A stretch of 64,000 nucleotides of DNA from Oikopleura dioica (Eukaryota; Chordata; Appendicularia; Copelata; Oikopleuridae): contig OU015570.1 of NCBI GenBank assembly GCA_907165135.1, positions 2,011,525 through 2,075,524 of the forward strand, written 5' to 3'. Each line of letters begins with the position of its first letter. Position 1 is the stretch's first letter. Shown in pieces: positions 1-8,955 of the stretch. A model generated the notes under the pieces. That model had not been told where the DNA came from and did no database searches. It was given only the letters and a program-made list of their open reading frames with translations. Made by a program: the position numbers and the translations under genes.

Positions 1-1
1 C

Positions 2-431
2 GTGCTGAAATATGGATTTTATCCATTGTTTTCCGACATGGTCACGCGCGCCTTCGTTTACCCCGGGTCATTTCGACAGGTAATACCTGATCCATGGAGG
101 GATCCCTTCGAAGCTACCCCCGAGGACTGTTTCTACATTCACCGAGACCGTCGGAGAAACCGTAAGTTGATTATTTTTTCAAACGTGAATTATGATTAAC
201 TAATTTTTTTAATTTCTAGGGATGGTAAATCTCATTCCCGAGGGCCTCGGCGAGTTGTGGCTTGGGGCTGAATACCTGCGTCTCTACCCCCGGGGCTTGC
301 CCGATACTGGCTCACTGGCTATCATCCCCATCGCTGAGGCGATTACTGAGGGCGAAAATGCAAGGCGACCCCTTTGCGACGGCGTGGAAGATCTTCGATA
401 CCCTTACCGAGTTGACGTACCTGATTTTTGA
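2..431 (+). CDS. Two-exon gene of unknown function, 5' end uncertain
   Basis: Two open segments join across a canonical intron at 162-219 (58 nt, GTAAGT to TTTCTAG). Exon 1 is 2-161 and exon 2 is 220-431, and splicing keeps one frame to the TGA. The product, about 123 residues, has a YPGSFR segment, a basic DRRRNR stretch and a PEGLGELW segment. I recognise no family. The gene at 11442-11848 shows a similar YPG-FR start and an EGLG segment and is also split by one intron, so the two may be paralogues. The true start may lie left of the window. It could be a host gene or an accessory gene of a repeated element. Confidence 0.45.
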
Positions 432-521
432 GAAGCGACTTCACTTTCTCCGCCGCGAGCTCTGAATCCAACTGGTCCGTCCCCTGCATGCGTCGCGCTT
501 CCACTAACTTCTTGAACGCTT

Positions 522-863
522 TTAACTGTTACTCGATACTCTGACATGTGAAATATACGAAAAATTTAGTAACTTCCCTTCGCTGTCTTTTTTCGTCAGT
601 TCGTTGACGGTTGTCGTAATTACATCAAGCTCGATCGCGCGTTCTAGAGCCATTTCGATTGCCAGAATGCTTCTTTCGCGTTTCCTTACCACGACTGTTT
701 GGACCAGAGATGATTCTAGGTCGACAGCCGGGTCCACCGTCCGTTTGAGTCGTTTTGGGAGCGTGAAGGCGTAGTCCTCGTTTTCCATGGCCCGTTCGCG
801 TTTCAAGCCGCGTCGGTTCATTCTGAAGCGGTTAGATTTAATCGGACTTTTCACCAGCGCCAT
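522..863 (-). CDS. Basic hypothetical protein, 113 aa
   Basis: A 113-residue ORF rich in Arg and Lys at its N-terminus (a run of NRRGLKRER, then LPKRLKR, both possible nuclear localisation signals), followed by a helical stretch around SILAIEMALERAIELD. Its ATG lies 38 nt after the stop of the RING gene on the same strand, and an AATAAA overlaps the gap just before the ATG. Spacing this tight fits co-transcription with downstream trans-splicing, as known in appendicularians and nematodes, but no spliced leader can be seen here. Function is unknown. Confidence 0.45.
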   Translation of the reverse strand: MALVKSPIKSNRFRMNRRGLKRERAMENEDYAFTLPKRLKRTVDPAVDLESSLVQTVVVRKRERSILAIEMALERAIELDVITTTVNELTKKDSEGKLLNFSYISHVRVSSNS

Positions 864-900
864 TTTTATTTCAGATCGCGCGTTTTTGACTTCGGCTGTC

Positions 901-1378
901 TCACTCCTCGTTTTTCTCGAGAGGAACCCCCAGATCCTAAAGGTAATTTACGAATCTAAAGAGCTGCTCTGACTTACCTCGAGCTGAGCTGCTGCTTTTG
1001 CGAAGGCGTATTGCGCTTCTTTCATTTCTTCGCGAAGCTTTCGTACTTTATCGGCCAGCTCGTGATTGAAACGCTGCTGGATCTTGAAGAGCGAGAGAAT
1101 CGCCTTCTGGCGGGTTTTTCTTCGGTCGAGTTGCACTCAACTTTGACCACATCGTCCGAGGCCAGCTCCGTTCTGCAGCCCGGGCAGGTCGTAATTATTC
1201 CGTCCCCTACGCATTTGAGGCAAACCAGGCAGAGTCGGAAGCATTTTTCGTGTTTCTCTTGCCCTTCGTAGCGGGCTCGGTTCGGGTTTCCGTCCTCGAA
1301 GGCTACGTTGCATCCTTCGCAAAAGTCCGACTCTCTTATGAGGTTTTTCCATGGCTCGTTCATAACTTTACGTGGCAT
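901..1378 (-). CDS. RING-type zinc-finger protein with C-terminal coiled coil
   Basis: The N-terminal part has a Cys-rich array: CEGC near residue 20, CFRLCLVCLKC near residue 46, then CPGC, with an EKHEKC segment between. This spacing fits a degenerate RING-like double zinc site, a fold usually found in E3 ubiquitin ligases. The C-terminal third (LADKVRKLREEMKEAQ and flanks) is charged and heptad-like, predicting a coiled coil. A 41-nt GT-AG intron at 937-977 joins the body to a short final exon (901-936). The frame changes by one base at an A-run near 1110; one more A would fuse the RING and coiled-coil frames. The gene diverges from the one at 1473 across about 94 bp, so the two may share a promoter. 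Confidence 0.55.
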
Positions 1379-1472
1379 TTTGACGTTTTCCTTTACTTCT
1401 CACGCGGTTGTTTCAGGAACGCCGGCTGCCATTGGCCGTCGACTTTTTCGATCCACGCTGCCTTCGAGCGAA

Positions 1473-2367
1473 ATGCCTACTTCCGTCGCTCCGTCTACGC
1501 CTGCACAAACCCGAAGCCGATCGAAAAGGAAACGCCTTGATGATTCCATATCGACTCAAATTGGCCGCGAAATTTCAAGGAATGCGAAAATGCCACTGCG
1601 TAAGCGTGCTCGGCGATCCGTCGGTAAGTTTGCTCCCAAATCTCGGTCCTTTTAGTGTAAACGACTTGTAAATAGTCGCTTGTATATGCATCCCGTTAGT
1701 CGGTTTAAATAATACGACATTTGTTTTTAGCGTCGGCGAAGCGGGCGCTGCAAATAACCACCATCAATAAACGCAAGCTTGCTGACCTTGATGGTACCGT
1801 TTCTCATCCTGAAGATTTCAAGCGGGCCAAAACCGAGGTGGAAACGTCTCACGTCGGCTCGCTTTCTCCCGTGAAAAATGATGACTACGAGTACGAACCC
1901 ATTCCTGATGCCACCGACGAGAAGAAAATTTTTGAATTTATAGATGAGTGCTATGACGCTGTTTCGACGCCTCCCCCATCTTCGTTTGGGCTTCGGTCTC
2001 GTGGCTATTCGCAACCTGTTTCAACTGGGGAGCTCCGTCGCTTCCGTTGGCTTCAGGAGTCCAGAACGTTTGGAAATTCGCCTTTTGGGTAATCTCAGAT
2101 GGGTTCGTAAATGCTTATCGACTTTGTTTTAGGGTGAAACTTGAGCGGGTTTTCCCACTTTTTCCCGAGTTTGACGTGGCTTTCCTCGGCTCCTTTCGTC
2201 CACAAAACGATCTCTACGTGCTTCATCGGCTTTTTCAACTACGCAAGCAACTTTATGAAGAGTGCACTCCGTCCCAACTTTCCATCGGGACTCTGGAGAG
2301 CCCCTATCAGGATTTCCTTCCTTTCTTTTCGTATGAGAATTTTTGCGACTTGAATCAAGCCCCTTAA
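1473..2367 (+). CDS. Three-exon gene of unknown function
   Basis: Exons 1473-1623, 1731-2088 and 2133-2367 join in one frame through introns of 107 and 44 nt with canonical ends (GTAAGT to TTTTTAG, GTAATC to TGTTTTAG). The product, about 247 residues, starts with a Ser/Thr/Arg/Lys-rich tail (TRSRSKRKR and LRKRARR, likely nuclear signals), has an acidic centre (DDYEYEPIPDATDEKK) and an aromatic C-terminal half. No domain is recognised. The last codons and 3' flank (AATCAAGCCCC then AATCAAGGAACGGGGCTGA) resemble the 56-bp repeat unit at 43.1 kb, so the end of the gene may derive from that repeat. Confidence 0.55.
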
Positions 2368-2955
2368 ATTAGAAAATCAAGGAACGGGGCTGAGACGGAG
2401 AGAGTCTCGAACAAATTGAGACCTCCTTATCAGAAAATGACCTGTATCACGTGATCACGTGGTCAGACCAAAAAATTTTCAATTAGAATTTTTTTAGTTG
2501 GGTCCAAATACCTATTGTCCCAAAATTTCAGCCCACTAACATTGAATGTTCTAGTGAAGGACTTATTTTCAATTTGTTACTATGTTACATAACAGTGTTA
2601 TGTAGCACTTAAATGCCGATTGTGAGTCATCGGTGAGAGCTTCACTAAATTTTTTTTTTGAATTTTGATCAGAAGTCGACGGCGCATCGATTCCGACCAA
2701 AAAGAGCACTCAGACTTGAGGCGCTCAAAAGATAGTCCTTTATGGGGCCGAAAAGGGTTGAAAAACGAAAAAATTTTTTTCAAAAAAAAAAATTTTGTTA
2801 AGAAGTCGGGTATGATCTTTCACCATGCCGAGTTTCAACAAGATAGGATCTATAGGGAAAAAGTTGATTTTTTTGTAAATTCACCCTACCAATGGGTTAA
2901 GGGGGTGGTGGTCGAGAAAATTTTTTTCGAGTTTTTGAAATTTTTATATTATTTT
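2368..2955. other. Non-coding flank of the intact retroelement
   Basis: AT-rich sequence with long A and T runs and no supported gene. It contains one diverged unit of the AATCAAGG-GGGGCTGA repeat (about 2375-2400) and an ATCACGTGATCACGTGG palindromic stretch near 2446. It ends in ATTTT, the left copy of the target duplication. Confidence 0.6.
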
Positions 2956-3397
2956 TGACACGACTTGTTATTTTGACTTTTGTAAAATTTTAGTAATTTT
3001 TTACAAATCTCTTACTTTCGCGCCACTTAGACAATTATAGAGATTTTTGTAAAATTTTAGTAATATTTTACATATTTCTTACTCACTCGCCACGGACTTT
3101 AGATATTCCGACTTTGTAAATTTTAAGTAATATTTTACATATTTCTTACATATTTTGATCTGACTTGTACAAAAACCTTTATTCTGTCCTATTTTAATGT
3201 GCGCTGACCCGATTACAGTTATCGACGTGACGAATCGACGATTGCAATCATAAACAACTGACTTATTTCCCAACTTTGAAACACCTGACTGACTCTGACT
3301 ACCTTTATAAGCGATTTCTGCCCTGCAAAAAACATTCAAATTCAATAAAACCTCGATCGACTTTAAATTTTCGTTCCAGTCTTGTCAATTCTTATCA
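2956..3397 (+). repeat. 5' LTR of the intact retroelement
   Basis: It starts TGACACG and ends TTATCA, matching the copy at 10830-11271. TATA-like TTTATAAG lies at 3304-3311 and AATAAA at 3344-3349. The U3 part holds three T/A-rich subrepeats of the form TTTGTAAA-TTTTA-TAAT and a GCTGACCCGATTAC motif at 3203-3216 that recurs upstream of env. Confidence 0.92.
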
Positions 3398-4512
3398 TGG
3401 CGACCACGCTAAGACACCCAATCGAACTTCTCGAAGCCTTCGAGGACAACACACTTCCTAAGACGAAAATAACGACAAAGACGACAAAGAGACAGTTAAA
3501 AAGCCTAGAGACAGACCTGCGAGCAAAAATGGAACGAATGAAACTGATTTTCGACACTTCACTGAAGCTTCACGAGATTAAAGAAAACACAAGTGAGAAA
3601 ACAGCCCTTGAAACTGAGTTCAAACGTACCCGCCGGAACATCTGCTTGACTCACCTCGATACTACTTTCCGCGAGCGCTACGAAGACGAATTCGAAGACA
3701 TTAAGGGCTCATCCGACTTTTTTGACCTCCTCCACCAGATAATCGGCCAAGAAAATTCAGACGAAGAAGCAAAAGGGGCCCGACAAAAATTGAACACAGT
3801 CAGTCGACGAATCGAAGAAGAAGAAACATTCTCACGATTTCACACTCGGCTAGAGAAACTTGCGACCACCGCAAGCAAAGGTAATGCTACGCTTCAGAAA
3901 CATTTTTTGGACGAGGCATTCAATGCGAATCTGACGCCAGAACTACGACGATATCTGCTGGACCAAGGCAAATCATCATGCGGCACCAATGAGACAGCGA
4001 AATATCTCGACCAGATGAAAAAGCATAAACGCCGGATCGAGATCAAAGCAGTTTCCGCAGAAGATACAATGCTGCGAGAACAAGTCACTTCCCTCACTCA
4101 TCAATTTTCGACGCTTCCGACTCGTGAATTTCTCATGGAATCTCTTCAGTCGACCCTTTCTTCAATGATGGAACAAAAAATGAACTCATTTAGACAAGAA
4201 TTCATCGATGTAAACAAAGTTCAGGCAAGTTTTCAGCAAAAACAACCAGCACAACAGCCAAGAAAATCCTACGAACAACAGCAAGCCATCAAAACGACTG
4301 CTCACTTCACATCTGAAAGACGCGATGAGCCGTACCAATCAAGACAACCAAGACAATTCGAACGACGACAGGACGGAGCGCCGGTGATCTGTTTTGCATG
4401 CGGAGTCAAGGGACACTCAAAGAAGAATTGCCGTGGCACTGTTGTTTGCCATATCTGCAACGAACGTGGCCACATCAAGGATATCTGCCCCCAACGCCTG
4501 TCAAAAAACTAG
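3397..4512 (+). CDS. gag: Gag polyprotein
   Basis: A 371-residue protein from ATG 3397 (the open frame extends a few codons upstream without another ATG). The N-terminal two thirds are helical and charged, as in retroelement capsid regions. A Gln-rich linker precedes two perfect CX2CX4HX4C zinc knuckles at about residues 332-345 and 351-364, the nucleocapsid motif that packages RNA. The A of the start codon is the last base of the LTR, so gag has no leader beyond R-U5. The frame ends at TAG 4510-4512, immediately after a slippery heptamer leading into pol. Confidence 0.92.
   Translation: MATTLRHPIELLEAFEDNTLPKTKITTKTTKRQLKSLETDLRAKMERMKLIFDTSLKLHEIKENTSEKTALETEFKRTRRNICLTHLDTTFRERYEDEFEDIKGSSDFFDLLHQIIGQENSDEEAKGARQKLNTVSRRIEEEETFSRFHTRLEKLATTASKGNATLQKHFLDEAFNANLTPELRRYLLDQGKSSCGTNETAKYLDQMKKHKRRIEIKAVSAEDTMLREQVTSLTHQFSTLPTREFLMESLQSTLSSMMEQKMNSFRQEFIDVNKVQASFQQKQPAQQPRKSYEQQQAIKTTAHFTSERRDEPYQSRQPRQFERRQDGAPVICFACGVKGHSKKNCRGTVVCHICNERGHIKDICPQRLSKN
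3398..3412 (+). promoter_or_regulatory. Putative primer binding site inside gag codons 1-5
   Basis: The sequence directly after the LTR is TGGCGACCACGC, beginning with TGG as expected for the complement of a tRNA CCA end. It coincides with gag codons 1 to 4. Which tRNA pairs here is not determined. Confidence 0.6.
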
Positions 4513-7500
4513 GAAATGGATCTTATGACTCGTCACATAAGGTCCAAGCCGCCGTCTCGTCTATCGTCAGCCGAGTTGGCCCAAAACTTCTCTCATCAGC
4601 AATAATTTATGGTCAGCGCACTAATTTTCAGATAGACACCGGCGCTCAGGTGTCATGTCTACCCCGTTCCCTAATTCCGTCTCATCTTCAATCGCGTATC
4701 GTCCCATCTCCTGTACATCTCCAGTCCTACAATGGTACCGAAATACAAGTCTACGGCTGCATCTCAACAAGCTTCAATATCGGCGATATCGCGATGGAAA
4801 AATGCATCTTTTATGTGGTTGATGATCACTGCAGCCCAATTTTAGGGACCCCTGAACTAACAGAAAACGGACTTCTCATCGATCTTTACAAAAGTGTTCT
4901 CCGGCAGGGGAATACTGAAGAAAAACTCCAAATTTGCACGAGCCCCGCTACAGGAATCAAATCGATTTCGAAAACAAAATTCTTCTCAGCAACAGCCGTG
5001 TCATCAGCACCGATAACCATCATGCCGAAATCATCTACTTTCATCGACATAGATCTCAAATCCTGCCCTACAAGCTATATTTGTACTGTCCCAGAAAACG
5101 CCAGCAATAAAAACCTCGAAATCTACGACCAATGCGTTCAACTTGGAAGCCTTCAAAGTAAGACAAGAATTCATATCGCAAACAAATCAGCTGTCCCAAT
5201 CTTCCTAAACAAGAACGCTGTTGTTTGCCAAATCAAAGAAGTTGAAATAAGAATTCCGGAGCCGGCAATACAAGGCAAATTCAATGAAATTGTGCGCGAA
5301 CTAAGTATCGGAGACGTTTCGCCGGAAATACGAAGGAAACTTGAAGAACTTATCATGGAGTATACTGATGTCTTCGCCGTCGAAGACGAGAAACTCGGAA
5401 CAACGGACGCAATGTCGTATAAGATTGATACAGGTGACGCTGCGCCGGTGGCTTCACAGAGATATAAAACGCCCTATTATCTCCGGAAAGAGCTTAGGCG
5501 GATTATCGACGCAAACCTTGCATCCGGACTCCTGGAACCCTGTTCAAGCCCGTGGGCGGCACCTGTCCTTCTCGTCAGGAAAGCCAATGGAAAATGGCGT
5601 CTCGTCTGTGACTACCGAAAGCTCAACGCAGTCACCATCGCGAATCAGTACCCTCTGCCTGATATTGACGGGCTGATAGACCAAATGGCGGACTCGACAG
5701 TCTTCTCAACTACAGATCTCTTCACTGGTTTTCACCAAATACCATGCGACGAAGAAACTAAACAGAAGGTCGCGATAACAACCGATTTCGGGCAATTTAC
5801 TTGGTCGGCCATGCCAATGGGTGGTAAGAACGCTCCAGCAGTATTCCAAATGATGATGGATAAGATCTTTCAACACATCCCAAGCAGCCAGCTCGCAATC
5901 TACCTTGACGATCTTTGCTTGCATTCGCGGACAATGGAAGATAATCTAGACGTCATCGAAAAGGTCCTCATGACTCTGAGGAAGAACAACTTGAAAATAC
6001 GCGCGGCAAAAACGGAATTCCTTAAGAAAAGAATCAAATTTTGCGGCGCAATCATCGAAAATGGATTCCGGTCCCCAAATCCTGAGAAAACTAAAGCTGT
6101 ACGCGAGCTTACACGACCAACAACAAAGAAAGAAGCGTCAAGTGTCTTTGGACTTCTCAACTATCACCGTGCCTTTATTCCTCACTTCGCATCGAAGGCA
6201 GCGCCAATCAACAAAGCAATGAGTAAGGGATTCAAATGGACGAAGGAAGCAGACGATGCACTTACTCTGCTCAAGAACGAAATTGGGGACTACGTTGACT
6301 CTTTGAAGATACCAGACCCAAACTCGGGCAATTTCGCGATTGAGACTGATGCCAGCGAGTCAGGCATAGGAGCAGTCCTGCTCTATCGTAAATCCGACAA
6401 CGATCGACTTCTTCCCGTGGCATACCTCTCCCAAAAATTTGATGCCGCCCAGAAAAACTACAATATCTGCGAGAAAGAATTGCTAGCTGGGAAAAAAGCG
6501 ATGGAGAAATGGTCACATTACCTTCTTGGAAGACCATTCATTTGGTTTACGGACAATTCTGTCGTTAACTGGGCTCACAGAATCATGAGCAGGAAGCTTA
6601 AAATAGCAAAATGGCTCGCGGAGATAAGTGACTTCGATTTCAAGACTGTGATGAAGCCGTCGAAAGAAATGCAAGTATCTGACTGCCTGTCAAGGGACCA
6701 CGGAACCTCCACAAGTATCTCCATTAATGTCGTCAAACAAAATGACTTTTTGTTCCTCCAGCAGTCCGACGATATCCTCAAGGAAATCCTTCATTTTCAC
6801 CAGATTGACCGCTGGCCAAATTATCCCTCAGAAGAAATAGTGAAATTCAAGCGGATACGTGACAAGATTGTGATCGGAAAAGAAGGTCTCCTCGGCATCG
6901 AAGACAATGGCTTTAAAGTGATTCCCCCAGCCTGCCTCATACCAGACATCCTCCGGGAATATCACGAGAATGCTGGACATCCAGGCATTGGCCAGACCCT
7001 TGACAATATAGAAGCAAAGTATTTTCGACCTGGAATGAGAGCGACAGTGACAGACCATATTAGATCATGTCTTGACTGCCAATTGATCAAACCGGTGAAC
7101 AATCCACTGAACGCCCCACTTGGTCATGTCAGGGCCCCAACGAGACCCTTTCAGCGATTTTCGATCGACCTGGTTGGCCCTTTACCACTGACAGACAATT
7201 ACAAACGATACATCTGCGTCAGCACTGACCTCTTTAGCAAGCGAACTAATGCAACAGCCCTTCGAACCAAAACACCCGAAGAAGTATTAGAAGCTCTTCA
7301 ACAAGAATGGCTCCGAAACCCAAACTTACCAGCAGAAATTCTCATGGACAACGGGGGCGAATTCAAAGCCACGAAGGAGTGGTGTGAAGAAAAAGGTCTG
7401 AAAGTGTCACTTTCTCCCGCCTATCATCCGCAGACGAATGGCGAGTGCGAAAATCGGAACAGAACAATAAAGTCAAGACTCAAACTGGCTTGCCAAATGG

Positions 7501-8732
7501 AAAACTGGGACCTGCACCTCCCTTATGTGATACATCAAATGAATTCTGCGAAGCATTCTGTGACAAAAGCAACGCCATTTGAGATCGAAACCGGGTATAG
7601 GGGGCAAAATGTTAATGACAAATTTCGAATGGAGCCGGAGCGAAAAGAAGTCAGCTTTGAAAAAATCCAGAAGAAGATATTGGAAAATCATGAAAAGCGT
7701 CGGTCATCAGACGAAACGGTTCACAAATTCGAAGAGGGAGATCTTGTTCTCTGCAAAAACATGGACCCTCTTGAAAAAATCTACAAATGGACTGGGCCGA
7801 TGAAGATAACGAAGGTTAAGAAACAGGGCCTCAGCTTTACCTTGGTAAATGAGACCTCTGGCAGGGAACTAAGTCGCCACATATCACATCTAAAACCCTT
7901 TGTGGAAAGACCGTCATCCCCAGACTGCCAGAACAAGCCTGCTCCAGAACCTCAGACGCCGAAAATCACGAAACGAGACACACGGAAAAGAACGTCATAC
8001 TCTATCCGAACCCGTAGTCAGACGAAACCGGACTCACTGCAACAAAAACCAAGCACCTTAATCTTAAGCCAATCAAATGTCCCGAATGTCGATGATATTG
8101 AGGAAAGAAACGCAGAATCATCAACATCAAGCACTTCCCTCGAGGACAATCATCAATCTCCAATATTGCAAAGTCCGACTAATGAGACAATCTTTTACGA
8201 CGCCGAATCGCAACAAGCAACTGATGAAAATGAGTCAATTCACAGTGATTCGACAGAAATTGCAGAGTTAACGGACAATGCCTCAATCTCACAGCCACCA
8301 AGAAAACTTGTTTCTCCTGTGGTCCAAAGAATTGCGAATCTACACGAAAGAGCACTGGATAAATTTATCCGCGATTACAAATGCGGGATAAAAATTGGAG
8401 CCTGGGCCTCTCTTAAAAACTCCAAGGCAAAGAAACTAGAGAAGATTAATGAATGGATCGAAATGAATCATCCGGACTGGGAAAAAGACGACGAGGGCTT
8501 CTTTTTGATCAAGCACAATGCTCTGATGCTTGAAAGGAGGACCTACCTGAGTGCGTTCACAATCGTTGAGATGAGCGTCCTTGCAAAACACTTGGGACTG
8601 ACAATAGAAACTCAGGGAAAGTCGAAAGGCGAACTTACAGCTGAAATCACGACGAAAGCAAAGCAAAAATACCCGTTCCTCAAAACAACGGCGAATGGAA
8701 ACCTTATAATCGACCCCGCTCACTTTGCGTAA
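4398..8732 (+). CDS. pol: Pol polyprotein: protease, RT, RNase H, integrase
   Basis: Open for 1,444 codons, with translation expected from the frameshift at about 4510. Counting from the ORF start: aspartic protease with IDTGAQ (Asp80); reverse transcriptase with YLDD at about 502-505; RNase H with ETDASESG (Asp about 651) and TDNS; integrase zinc domain with HENAGH (from about 856) and CLDC; integrase core D924, D984, E1018. A GPY/F-like segment (YKWTGPM) follows. About 270 further residues are unusual: a Ser/Thr/acidic linker, then a folded-looking block ending in a SAP-like helix-loop-helix (VLAKHLGL then SKGELTAEI). The domain order RT-RH-IN is that of Ty3/gypsy elements. It is in the -1 frame relative to gag and overlaps it by 115 nt. 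Confidence 0.93.
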   Translation: MRSQGTLKEELPWHCCLPYLQRTWPHQGYLPPTPVKKLGNGSYDSSHKVQAAVSSIVSRVGPKLLSSAIIYGQRTNFQIDTGAQVSCLPRSLIPSHLQSRIVPSPVHLQSYNGTEIQVYGCISTSFNIGDIAMEKCIFYVVDDHCSPILGTPELTENGLLIDLYKSVLRQGNTEEKLQICTSPATGIKSISKTKFFSATAVSSAPITIMPKSSTFIDIDLKSCPTSYICTVPENASNKNLEIYDQCVQLGSLQSKTRIHIANKSAVPIFLNKNAVVCQIKEVEIRIPEPAIQGKFNEIVRELSIGDVSPEIRRKLEELIMEYTDVFAVEDEKLGTTDAMSYKIDTGDAAPVASQRYKTPYYLRKELRRIIDANLASGLLEPCSSPWAAPVLLVRKANGKWRLVCDYRKLNAVTIANQYPLPDIDGLIDQMADSTVFSTTDLFTGFHQIPCDEETKQKVAITTDFGQFTWSAMPMGGKNAPAVFQMMMDKIFQHIPSSQLAIYLDDLCLHSRTMEDNLDVIEKVLMTLRKNNLKIRAAKTEFLKKRIKFCGAIIENGFRSPNPEKTKAVRELTRPTTKKEASSVFGLLNYHRAFIPHFASKAAPINKAMSKGFKWTKEADDALTLLKNEIGDYVDSLKIPDPNSGNFAIETDASESGIGAVLLYRKSDNDRLLPVAYLSQKFDAAQKNYNICEKELLAGKKAMEKWSHYLLGRPFIWFTDNSVVNWAHRIMSRKLKIAKWLAEISDFDFKTVMKPSKEMQVSDCLSRDHGTSTSISINVVKQNDFLFLQQSDDILKEILHFHQIDRWPNYPSEEIVKFKRIRDKIVIGKEGLLGIEDNGFKVIPPACLIPDILREYHENAGHPGIGQTLDNIEAKYFRPGMRATVTDHIRSCLDCQLIKPVNNPLNAPLGHVRAPTRPFQRFSIDLVGPLPLTDNYKRYICVSTDLFSKRTNATALRTKTPEEVLEALQQEWLRNPNLPAEILMDNGGEFKATKEWCEEKGLKVSLSPAYHPQTNGECENRNRTIKSRLKLACQMENWDLHLPYVIHQMNSAKHSVTKATPFEIETGYRGQNVNDKFRMEPERKEVSFEKIQKKILENHEKRRSSDETVHKFEEGDLVLCKNMDPLEKIYKWTGPMKITKVKKQGLSFTLVNETSGRELSRHISHLKPFVERPSSPDCQNKPAPEPQTPKITKRDTRKRTSYSIRTRSQTKPDSLQQKPSTLILSQSNVPNVDDIEERNAESSTSSTSLEDNHQSPILQSPTNETIFYDAESQQATDENESIHSDSTEIAELTDNASISQPPRKLVSPVVQRIANLHERALDKFIRDYKCGIKIGAWASLKNSKAKKLEKINEWIEMNHPDWEKDDEGFFLIKHNALMLERRTYLSAFTIVEMSVLAKHLGLTIETQGKSKGELTAEITTKAKQKYPFLKTTANGNLIIDPAHFA
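4503..4545 (+). promoter_or_regulatory. Programmed -1 ribosomal frameshift signal (gag to pol)
   Basis: Heptamer A-AAA-AAC at 4503-4509, in the gag frame, directly precedes the gag TAG. After an 8-nt spacer, a 10-bp stem (4518-4527 with 4536-4545, one G-U pair, 8-nt loop) follows. Slipping back one base continues into the open pol frame before the protease. Confidence 0.88.
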
Positions 8733-8955
8733 AACTTCAAACAAAAGTTCAAACCTGGCGGACACTCGACCCAAAACTCGACTTGAAAATTAGGTCAACA
8801 GCTCACATCCCGCCTTAACCATGTCAATCAAATCTGATCAGCTGACCCGATTACGTTTCACACTTGACCTGCTGATTCCAATCATCAGCTGATGGCGCCC
8901 AAGTTTAGCTGCATATATACTCCAACGACCCGCCGACTCATCACAAAATTCGGAA
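8733..8955 (+). promoter_or_regulatory. Putative internal promoter for env
   Basis: The pol-env gap holds GCTGACCCGATTAC at 8841-8854, identical over 14 bases to the LTR motif at 3203-3216, then TATATA at 8914-8919, about 37 bases before the env ATG. A TTTAG at about 8903-8908 could instead be a splice acceptor. Confidence 0.55.

Noticed and set aside
1100-1120. Programmed frameshift in the RING gene
   Set aside because: The run GAAAAACCC is not a standard X-XXY-YYZ heptamer in the reading frame; a missing A is simpler.
3079-3345. 88-codon minus-strand ORF inside the LTR
   Set aside because: Appears identically in both LTRs and is antisense to the promoter region; explained by LTR identity, with no protein features.
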